From Cupriavidus sp. MP-37 (GTDB taxonomy: Bacteria > Pseudomonadota > Gammaproteobacteria > Burkholderiales > Burkholderiaceae), in the NCBI RefSeq assembly GCF_020618415.1, contig NZ_CP085345.1:930001-994000 (forward strand): a DNA stretch of 64,000 nucleotides, written 5' to 3'. Below the pieces are notes generated by a model. It made no database searches. It saw nothing but the letters and a program-made list of their open reading frames with translations, and was not told the origin of the DNA. Shown here one piece after another: positions 9,098 through 15,797 of this stretch. The number at the start of each line of letters is the position of its first letter. Position 1 is the stretch's first letter. The position numbers and the translations under genes were made by a program.

Positions 9098-10096
9098 TCA
9101 TTCCGCGGTGATCGCCAGGTCGCGGATCACCTTGCCCAGGCGCTCGTAGTCGGCCGCGTTGACCTTCTCCAGCGCGGCCGGCGCGCCGCCGACGGGGGTG
9201 GCGCCGAAGGTCGCCATCTTGTCGGCCACGTCGGGCTGGCGCAGCACCTCGTTGAGCTGCTGGTTCAGCGTCCTGACCACCTCGGGCGGCGTGCCTTTCG
9301 GCGCCATCACGCCGTGCCACGCACCGACCACCACGTCCTTGTAGCCGAGCTCGGCCAGCGTCGGCACGTTGGGCAGCAGCGGCGAGCGCCGCGCATCGGT
9401 GATCGCCAGCGGGATCAGGCGGCCGGTGTTGAGGTATTGCGCCACCGGGCCCAGCGTGACGTAGGCAAACGGCACGTGCCCGGCGACCACGTCGTTGACC
9501 GCTGGCGCCACGCCCTTGTACGGCACGTGCTGGATCTTCACGCCGGCGGCACGGTTCAGCATCTCGCCGGCGATGTGCATCGGCGAGCCCGCGCCCGGGC
9601 TGCCATAGGTCAGCGTCTTGCCGGCCCGGGCAGCGGCCACCATCTCGCCCACGGTCTTCACGCCCGCCTGCGGGTTGGCCACCAGCAGCACCGCCTGCAC
9701 GGCGGTCTGGATCACCGGGGTGAAGCCGTGCAGCGGGTCATAGCTGGCCGACGGCGCCAGCTTCAGCACCATCGGCGCCAGCGTGAACGGGTTGGGCGTG
9801 TACAGCAGCGTGTAGCCGTCCGCCGGCGCGCGGCTGACGAATGCGGCACCCACCACGCCGCCGGCGCCGGGACGGTTCTCGACGATGACCGGCTGCTTCA
9901 GGCGGGCCGACAGCTTGTCGGCGTAGAGGCGGGCCATGGCGTCGGTATCGCCGCCTGGCGGGTAGGCCACCACCATGGTCACGGCCTTGGACGGATAGGT
10001 GGGCGCGGCCAGCGCGGTGCTCGCGCTCAGCGCAAGCCCGGCCATGGCAGCGGTGGCGACGGCGGCAGCGGCGCCTCGGGGACGTTGTTGTCTCAT
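9098..10096 (-). CDS. Bug/TctC-family periplasmic substrate-binding protein
   Basis: 332 residues with a Sec signal peptide (Ala-rich, ending STALA-AP, residues 1 to about 30) and the Bug-family start YPSKAVTMVVAYPPGG. Bug proteins bind carboxylic acids in the periplasm as the extracytoplasmic part of tripartite tricarboxylate transport or as sensors. No TctA/TctB gene is nearby, so it is an orphan receptor. It is the first gene of the Mo-hydroxylase operon and shares length and long conserved blocks (GSPMHI.GE, PNVPTLAELGYKDV) with the receptor at 32906, which lies in the same predicted regulon. The operator at 10192-10226 lies about 96 bp upstream of its start. Confidence 0.9.
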   Translation of the reverse strand: MRQQRPRGAAAAVATAAMAGLALSASTALAAPTYPSKAVTMVVAYPPGGDTDAMARLYADKLSARLKQPVIVENRPGAGGVVGAAFVSRAPADGYTLLYTPNPFTLAPMVLKLAPSASYDPLHGFTPVIQTAVQAVLLVANPQAGVKTVGEMVAAARAGKTLTYGSPGAGSPMHIAGEMLNRAAGVKIQHVPYKGVAPAVNDVVAGHVPFAYVTLGPVAQYLNTGRLIPLAITDARRSPLLPNVPTLAELGYKDVVVGAWHGVMAPKGTPPEVVRTLNQQLNEVLRQPDVADKMATFGATPVGGAPAALEKVNAADYERLGKVIRDLAITAE

Positions 10097-10191
10097 CTAC
10101 AGCTCCCGTGGGGGCGCATTCGCGATGCGGGAGTCAGCGGGTTGTGCACATCGCGAAAACAGGGGTGGTGTTGGTACAACTCTCTTCGGTT

Positions 10192-10226
10192 GTTTTATTA
10201 ATGAAACGCAGGTTCAAAAAAGGAAC
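10192..10226 (-). promoter_or_regulatory. Tandem operator, Mo-hydroxylase operon (IclR A/B candidate)
   Basis: Proximal palindrome GTTTTATTAATGAAAC (10192-10207), 4-bp spacer, then distal GTTCAAAAAAGGAAC (10212-10226). The same 16-4-15 arrangement, in the same orientation relative to the gene, occurs at 30329-30363 and in weaker form at 31374-31408. It lies in the 323-bp region between the Bug gene and the divergent marR. Proposed as the binding site of the paralogous IclR regulators encoded at 3713 and 26621. Confidence 0.7.
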
Positions 10227-10246
10227 ATAACCATCGTAGGTAATGC

Positions 10247-10264
10247 AAGTTGACAACTCAACTT
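10247..10264. promoter_or_regulatory. MarR-type palindrome in the divergent region
   Basis: AAGTTG-ACAACT-CAACTT is a perfect 6-bp inverted repeat with a 6-bp spacer, the size of typical MarR operators. It contains TTGACA (10250-10255), which could be a -35 element for the plus-strand marR gene starting at 10420. Autoregulation of marR is inferred. Confidence 0.5.
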
Positions 10265-10419
10265 ACGTTATGCACCTATTGACTGCTGTTGTTTTTTGAG
10301 GGTTTATTTTTGCTCATCGGAATCGCCACACAGTGGCGGCAACGGCAAGCGCCTGTGAGACAATCTGCCCCGCCCACCGGCCACGCATCCTGGCCGGCAG
10401 ACCAGACCAAGAGGAACGC

Positions 10420-10947
10420 ATGTCCCGTGATGCCGCGCCCGCCAACGGCAAGCCAGCGCCCGCCACTGCCCCCGCCGCCAACACCAGTCCCTGGACCGAC
10501 CTCGACGAGGACGGCAGCGGCCTGACTGTCGACAACTTCCTGACCACGATGCTGAGCCAGCTGGTGACCGCGCTGCGCAGCACGGTCACCAAGCCTTATG
10601 CGGAACAGTTCGGCCTGACCGTGCCCGAATGGCGCATCCTGGCGCTGCTGGCCCATGCGCGCGCGTTGCCGTTTGCCGAGCTGGTGACGCAGTCGACCTC
10701 GGACAAGGCGCTGGTCAGCCGCACCCTGCGGCTGCTGGAAGACCGCGGGCTGGTGCAGCTGACCTCCGCCGGCAATACGCCGCGCAAGAAGCTGATGTGC
10801 GCCATCACCGAGGCCGGCACCGCGCTGCACGACCAGGTCATGCCGCTGGCGCGGCGCGGACAGGCCGAGGTGATCCGGCAGCTGTCGCCGCAGGAGCGCG
10901 AGGCGGTGTACCAGGGGCTGCGCAAGCTGTTGCGCGCGCAGGCATAA
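10420..10947 (+). CDS. MarR-family transcriptional regulator
   Basis: 175-residue winged-helix regulator. Residues 1 to about 30 are a low-complexity Ala/Pro-rich tail; the core runs from the dimerisation helix (VDNFLTTMLSQLVTALR) through TVPEWRILALL and the recognition helix region STSDKALVSRTLRLLEDRGLV to the wing. ATG 10420 is preceded by AGAGGA at good spacing. It is transcribed away from the Bug/Mo-hydroxylase operon, and a palindrome sits between them. It probably senses an aromatic or other anionic ligand of the adjacent pathway and may co-regulate it with the IclR proteins. A hairpin with a short T stretch follows the stop. Confidence 0.85.
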   Translation: MSRDAAPANGKPAPATAPAANTSPWTDLDEDGSGLTVDNFLTTMLSQLVTALRSTVTKPYAEQFGLTVPEWRILALLAHARALPFAELVTQSTSDKALVSRTLRLLEDRGLVQLTSAGNTPRKKLMCAITEAGTALHDQVMPLARRGQAEVIRQLSPQEREAVYQGLRKLLRAQA

Positions 10948-10960
10948 GGAAAACACGGCC

Positions 10961-10986
10961 GCGCCGGTTGCCTGCCGGCGCAGTTT
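10961..10986 (+). terminator. Hairpin terminator after marR
   Basis: GCGCCGG (10961-10967) pairs with CCGGCGC (10975-10981) across a 7-nt loop, followed by AGTTTC. The T stretch is short, so termination may be partial. It sits between marR and the next plus-strand operon. Confidence 0.5.
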
Positions 10987-11094
10987 CATCCCGCAAAACT
11001 TCTCCGCGCCAGGGAATGACGGCGCTTTCCACATCGCCTATAACGTCTGCTACCGGTTTCACCTGACGAAAGCCGGACCCAGGAGACGAACGGC

Positions 11095-11949
11095 GTGACC
11101 ATCCCGAGCACTTCATTGCAGAAGGCTTGCCGCCTGCTGCGCGCGCTGACCGATGCCCGCAACCGCCGCCTGACCGACCTGGCGCTGGCCGCCGGGGTCG
11201 ACAAGGCCTCGGCGCTGCGGCTGCTCGACACCCTCGCGGCCGAGGGCGTGGTGCAGCGCGATCCGGCGACCAAGGCCTTTGCACCGGGACGCGAATGGCT
11301 GGCGTTGCATGCCGCCGCCCTGCATCGCACCGACCTGCGTCCGCTGGTGCGTCCGGCGCTGATCCGGCTGGCCAATGCCTTCGAAGACAGCGCCATCCTG
11401 TCGGTGCCGAGCGGCTGCGAATCCGTTTGCATCGAACTGCGCCTGGGCACTTTCCCGATCCGCGCCAACTACCTGGAGATCGGCAGCCGCCGGCCCCTGG
11501 GCGTCGGCGCCGGCAGCCTGGCGCTGCTCGCCGCGCTGCCCGATGCCGAGGTCGACGCGGTGCTCGAAGGCATCGCGCCGGCCTTGCGCCGCTACCCGCG
11601 CTTCAGCCGCTCCATGCTGCTGGAGCATGTGCGCGCGACGCGCGAGCGCGGCTATGCGGTGCTGCTTGACGTGGTGATCGAGCGCATGGGCGGCATCGCC
11701 ATCGCCCTGCCCGGCCCCGACGGCTACCCGCTGGGCGCCCTCAGCATCGCCGCGCTCAATGACCGCATCACCAGTCGCGAGGCCGCCATGGCCCGCGCAT
11801 TGAAACGCGAGGCCGATGCCATCTGCCAGGCCTGGCGCCAGCACGCCGGCGCAAGCGCCGACACCGGGCGGCCCGCGGCCCGCCCGCGCAAACCCGGCCA
11901 CGCCCCTGCCGCAACCAGAAACCACGAAACACCGGAGGAGACACCATGA
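11095..11949 (+). CDS. IclR-family regulator heading an acyl-CoA operon
   Basis: 284 residues starting at GTG 11095 with AGGAG just upstream. The N-terminal HTH reads LTDLALAAGVDKASALRLLDTL; the effector domain follows (for example YLEIGSRRPLGVGAGSLALL), then a Pro/Ala-rich basic tail of about 35 residues that is not part of the fold. It overlaps the next gene by ATGA (11946-11949), so regulator and binding protein are translationally coupled. It probably senses the ligand or CoA product of the operon running to 17909. It is clearly distinct from the IclR pair at 3713 and 26621. Confidence 0.88.
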   Translation: MTIPSTSLQKACRLLRALTDARNRRLTDLALAAGVDKASALRLLDTLAAEGVVQRDPATKAFAPGREWLALHAAALHRTDLRPLVRPALIRLANAFEDSAILSVPSGCESVCIELRLGTFPIRANYLEIGSRRPLGVGAGSLALLAALPDAEVDAVLEGIAPALRRYPRFSRSMLLEHVRATRERGYAVLLDVVIERMGGIAIALPGPDGYPLGALSIAALNDRITSREAAMARALKREADAICQAWRQHAGASADTGRPAARPRKPGHAPAATRNHETPEETP

Positions 11950-13187
11950 CGCTTCGCCATTCGATCCGACGCCGCGCCGCCGGCGCCCTTGCGGCTGCCA
12001 CGGCGGTGGCCTGCGGCGCCGCGCAGGCCCAGCCCGTTGCCGCGATCTCCGACGACGTGGTCAAGCTCGGCATGCTGCTCGACATGAGCGGCCTGTATGC
12101 CGACGTCACCGGCCGCGGCAGCGCCACCGCGGCGCAGATGGCCATCGACGATTTCGGCGGCAAGGTGCTCGGCAAGAAGATCGAGCTGGTGGTGGTCGAT
12201 CACCAGAACAAGGCCGATATCGCCGCCAACAAGGCGCGCGAGTGGTACGACACCGGCCATGTCGATGCCATCCTCGACGTGGCCGCGTCGGCGCCGGCGC
12301 TGGCGGTGCTGGAAGTGGCGAAGCAGAAGAACCGCATCGTGGTGTTCTCGGGGCCGGGCACCGAGCGCATTACCAACGACCTGTGCACGCCGGTGTCGGT
12401 GCACTACGCCTACGACACCTACGCGCTGGCCAACACCACCGCGCGCGCCACGGTGCAGCGCGGCGGCAAGAGCTGGTTCTTCCTGACCGCCGACTACGCC
12501 TTCGGTCACACGCTGCAAGACTCAGCCACCGCGGTCATCAACGAAACCGGCGGCAAGGTGGTGGGGGCCGCGCGCCACCCGATCGGCGCCAGCGACTTTG
12601 CCTCGTACCTGCTGCAGGCGCAGGCCAGCAAGGCCCAGATCGTGGGACTGGCCAACGCCGGCGGCGACACCATCAACGCGATCAAGGCGGCATCCGAGTT
12701 CGGCCTCACGCGCAACAACGCCCAGCGCATGGCGGGCCTGCTGCTGTATGTCAACGACATCCACGCCATCGGCCTCAAGACCGCGGCCGGCCTCATGCTG
12801 ACCGAAGGCTTCTACTGGGACATGAACGATGCCACCCGCGCCTGGTCGCGGCGCTATTTCGAGAAGCTGAAGAAGATGCCCAACATGAGCCAGGCCGGCG
12901 CGTATTCGTCGGTGACGCACTACCTGAAGGCGGTGCAGGCCGCGGGCACCGACGACACCGCGGCGGTGATGAAGAAAATGAAGTCGATGCCGATCAACGA
13001 CTTCTTCGCGAAGAACGGCCGCATCCGCGAGGACGGCCGCATGATCCACGACATGTACCTGTTCGAGGTGAAGACCCCGGCCGAATCGAAATACCCGTGG
13101 GACTACTACAAGGTGGTGGCGACGGTGCCCGGCGAGCAGGCCTTCATGCCGGCCGCGAAGTCGAAATGCCCGCTGCTGCGGCACTGA
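11946..13187 (+). CDS. ABC-transporter substrate-binding protein, LivK-like (Peripla_BP_6)
   Basis: 413 residues with a signal peptide (basic start MTLRHSIRRRAAG, hydrophobic Ala core, cleavage after AQA near residue 28). The mature part begins with KLGMLLDMSGLYADVTG, typical of branched-chain amino-acid type periplasmic binding proteins, which in this subgroup often bind aromatic or other organic acids. No permease or ATPase genes lie in the window, so it may use a transporter encoded elsewhere. It is embedded between an IclR regulator (4-bp overlap) and a thiolase-fold gene (1-bp gap), so its ligand is probably the substrate of this operon. Confidence 0.9.
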   Translation: MTLRHSIRRRAAGALAAATAVACGAAQAQPVAAISDDVVKLGMLLDMSGLYADVTGRGSATAAQMAIDDFGGKVLGKKIELVVVDHQNKADIAANKAREWYDTGHVDAILDVAASAPALAVLEVAKQKNRIVVFSGPGTERITNDLCTPVSVHYAYDTYALANTTARATVQRGGKSWFFLTADYAFGHTLQDSATAVINETGGKVVGAARHPIGASDFASYLLQAQASKAQIVGLANAGGDTINAIKAASEFGLTRNNAQRMAGLLLYVNDIHAIGLKTAAGLMLTEGFYWDMNDATRAWSRRYFEKLKKMPNMSQAGAYSSVTHYLKAVQAAGTDDTAAVMKKMKSMPINDFFAKNGRIREDGRMIHDMYLFEVKTPAESKYPWDYYKVVATVPGEQAFMPAAKSKCPLLRH

Positions 13188-13188
13188 C

Positions 13189-14331
13189 ATGAACGCCACC
13201 TATGTACGCGGCACCGGCAATACGCGCTTCGGCCGCATCGATGGCAGCACGCCGCTGACGCTGATGGCGCAGGCCGCCGATGCCGCGATCGCCGACGCCG
13301 GGCTGGCGCGCGCCGAACTCGACGGCGTGCTGTGCGGCTATGCCACCACGCTGCCGCACCTGATGCTGGCCGACCGCTTCTGCGAATACGCCTCGCTCAG
13401 GCCGGCCTACGCCCACGGCGTGGCCGCGGGCGGCGCCACCGGCGGCGTGATGGCGATGCTGGCGCACGAACTGGTGCGCGCCGGGCGCTGCCGCCATGTG
13501 CTGGTGGTCGCGGGCGAGAACCGCCTGAGCGGCCAGAGCCGCGACCAGTCGATCCAGACGCTGGCGCAGGTGGGCGAGCCGCATGCCGAGGTGCCCAACG
13601 GCGCCTCGGTGCCGGCCTACTACGCGCTGCTGGCATCGCGCTACCTGCACCAGACCGGCATGGATGCCGACGCGCTGTCCGGCTTTGCAGTGCTGATGCG
13701 CGCGCATGCCGCCGGCCATCCGGATGCGCACCTGCGCGAGCCGCTGACGCTCGCGCAGGCCCGCACCGCGCGTGCGATCGCCACGCCGCTGCGGCTGTCC
13801 GACTGCTGCCCGATTTCCGATGGCGCGGTTGCGGTGATCGTCTCCGCCCAGCCTGGCGCCGGCACGCCGGTGCGCATCGCCGGCGCCGGCCAGGCACACC
13901 GGCATCAGCACCTCGGCGCGCTCGACGACGTGATGCAGACCGGCGCCGCCGACGCCGCCCGGCGCGCCTTTGCCGAGGCCGGCGGCGACGTGGACAGCAT
14001 CGATTGCCTGGCGATCTACGATTCCTTCACCATCACCCTGGTCATGCTGCTGGAAGAACTGGGACTGGCGCCGCGCGGGCAAGCGCACGCGCGGCTGCAT
14101 GCCGGCGATTTCGGCTGCGATGGCGCGCTGCCGCTCAATCCGCATGGCGGACTGCTGGCGTTCGGCCACTCCGGCGTGGCGGGCGGGCTGATGCATCTCG
14201 CCGAAGCCGCGCGCCAGCTCGCCGGCCGCGCCGGTGAACGCCAGCTGAGCCGGCGCCGCCGCGCGCTGTTCCATGCCGACGGCGGCGTGCTGTCGTCGCA
14301 TGTCAGCCTGGTGCTGGAGGCCGCAACATGA
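13189..14331 (+). CDS. Thiolase-superfamily protein lacking the nucleophilic Cys (probable acyl-CoA lyase)
   Basis: 380-residue protein with the SCP2/lipid-transfer-type thiolase fold. At the usual active-site Cys region the sequence reads AAGGATGGVMAML (around residues 82-94), so the thiolytic nucleophile is absent. The second half keeps AIYDSFTIT near residues 275-285 and the C-terminal Gly-rich HADGGVLSSH. This pattern, with a DUF35 partner gene overlapping by ATGA, matches the Ltp2/ChsH2-type retro-aldolases that cleave beta-hydroxyacyl-CoA side chains. Thiolysis is therefore unlikely and C-C lyase activity is inferred; a non-catalytic role cannot be excluded. Confidence 0.82.
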   Translation: MNATYVRGTGNTRFGRIDGSTPLTLMAQAADAAIADAGLARAELDGVLCGYATTLPHLMLADRFCEYASLRPAYAHGVAAGGATGGVMAMLAHELVRAGRCRHVLVVAGENRLSGQSRDQSIQTLAQVGEPHAEVPNGASVPAYYALLASRYLHQTGMDADALSGFAVLMRAHAAGHPDAHLREPLTLAQARTARAIATPLRLSDCCPISDGAVAVIVSAQPGAGTPVRIAGAGQAHRHQHLGALDDVMQTGAADAARRAFAEAGGDVDSIDCLAIYDSFTITLVMLLEELGLAPRGQAHARLHAGDFGCDGALPLNPHGGLLAFGHSGVAGGLMHLAEAARQLAGRAGERQLSRRRRALFHADGGVLSSHVSLVLEAAT

Positions 14332-14693
14332 GCGGTCCCGCCCGTCATCCCTATGCCGACGGACTCGCTGCCGGCGTGGTGCGCTACCAGTGCTGCGGCG
14401 ACTGCGGCGCCTGGCAGCCGCTGGAACGCCACGCCTGCCGCGCCTGCGGCAGCCTGCAACTGCACTGGCGCGATGCCGGCGGCCTGGCCACGGTCTATGC
14501 GGTCACCGAGGTGAGCCGCGCCCCGACCGATGCCTTCCGCTCCCTGGCACCTTACACGCTGGTGCTGGCCACGCTGGACGAAGGCCCGCGCGTGATGGGC
14601 CATGCCGAGCCCGGCGTGGCGATCGGCGAGCGCGTGCGCGCGGGCTTCCTGCGCTTCGGCGAAGCCACCCTGCTGCGTTTCCTGCGCGAATAG
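14328..14693 (+). CDS. Zn-ribbon / OB-fold protein (DUF35), partner of the thiolase-fold protein
   Basis: 121 residues. An N-terminal rubredoxin-like zinc ribbon has C23-x2-C26 and C37-x2-C40; the OB-fold follows (LATVYAVTEVSRAP..., then APYTLVLATLDEGPRVMGH). DUF35 proteins bind acyl-CoA and form complexes with thiolase-fold partners, and in steroid side-chain degradation the pair is required for aldolase activity. The start overlaps the preceding gene by ATGA, in keeping with a stoichiometric complex. Confidence 0.88.
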   Translation: MSGPARHPYADGLAAGVVRYQCCGDCGAWQPLERHACRACGSLQLHWRDAGGLATVYAVTEVSRAPTDAFRSLAPYTLVLATLDEGPRVMGHAEPGVAIGERVRAGFLRFGEATLLRFLRE

Positions 14694-14761
14694 CTGCCCG
14701 CGGGCGCCAGCCGGCGCGCCCGTTCCCATCCCGACCGGCAATCCCAACCCGGAGAATTCCC

Positions 14762-15748
14762 TTGGCACCGAATCTATCCCGGCGGCACGCGCTCGCCCTG
14801 TTTTCCTGCCTGGTCCTGTCCGCGGCGGCCGCGCCGCCCGTGCTGGCGCAATCCTTCCCGGCCAGGCCGGTCCGGCTGGTGGTGCCCTACCCGCCGGGCG
14901 GTCCCACCGACATCGTCGCGCGCGTGGTGGGCCAGAAGCTCTCTGAGCGGCTCGGCCAGCCACTGGTGGTGGAGAACCGTCCCGGCGCCGGCGGCAATAT
15001 CGGCGCCGAGGCAGTGGCCCGCGCCGCGCCCGACGGCTACACGCTGCTGGTCGCCACCACCGCGCATGCGATCAACATGACGCTGTTCCGCAAGCCCGGC
15101 TACGACACCCGCAAGGACTTCGCGCCGGTGAGCCTGCTCACGCGCGGCCCGCTGGTGCTGGTGACGGCGCCCGCCACGCCCGCGGCCAATGTCGCGGAGC
15201 TGATCGCCATGGCCAGGGCCAGGCCGGGGCAGGTCACCTTTGCCAGCTCCGGCAACGGGCAGTCCACCCATCTCGCCGCGGAGCTGTTCAACAGCATGGC
15301 CGGCGTGCGCATGACGCACGTTCCATACAAAGGCAGCGCGCCCGCGCTGACCGACGTGATGGGTGGCCAGGCCACGGTGATGTTCGACACCATGCTGTCG
15401 GCGATGCCGTTCGTGCGCGACGGCAAGCTCAGGGCGCTGGCGGTCACCGGTGCGCAGCGCTCGCCGGCCGCGCCGGACACCCCGACCATCGCGCAGTCAG
15501 GCCTGCCCGGCTACGAGGCCACCGCCTGGAATGCGCTGCTGGCCCCCGCCGGCACGCCGCCCGCGGTGCTCGAAACGATCGCTGCGGCGCTGAAATCCGT
15601 GCTCGACGACGCCGACGTGCGCGCGCGTTTTGCGACCCAGGGTTTTGCCGCGGAATGGACCTCGCCACCCGCCACCGCGAAGTTCCTCGACCAGGAAATC
15701 GACAAATGGGCGCGGGTGGTCAAGGCCTCCGGCGCCACCATCGACTAA
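14762..15748 (+). CDS. Bug/TctC-family periplasmic receptor
   Basis: 328 residues. A TTG start at 14762 is proposed: it gives a proper signal peptide (LSRRHALALFSCLVLS..., cleavage after VLAQS), has CGGAG upstream, and no ATG gives a sensible alternative, since the open frame upstream overlaps DUF35 in another frame. The mature protein starts FPARPVRLVVPYPPGGPTD, the Bug signature, and shows VENRPGAGGNIG and TFASSGNGQSTHLAAELF. It is an orphan receptor in an acyl-CoA operon and probably delivers or senses the carboxylate that the following CoA synthetase activates. Confidence 0.85.
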   Translation: MAPNLSRRHALALFSCLVLSAAAAPPVLAQSFPARPVRLVVPYPPGGPTDIVARVVGQKLSERLGQPLVVENRPGAGGNIGAEAVARAAPDGYTLLVATTAHAINMTLFRKPGYDTRKDFAPVSLLTRGPLVLVTAPATPAANVAELIAMARARPGQVTFASSGNGQSTHLAAELFNSMAGVRMTHVPYKGSAPALTDVMGGQATVMFDTMLSAMPFVRDGKLRALAVTGAQRSPAAPDTPTIAQSGLPGYEATAWNALLAPAGTPPAVLETIAAALKSVLDDADVRARFATQGFAAEWTSPPATAKFLDQEIDKWARVVKASGATID

Positions 15749-15797
15749 GCCCCACGCACCCGCCACGCACCAGCCACCCATACGCCACGCCCCCGCC

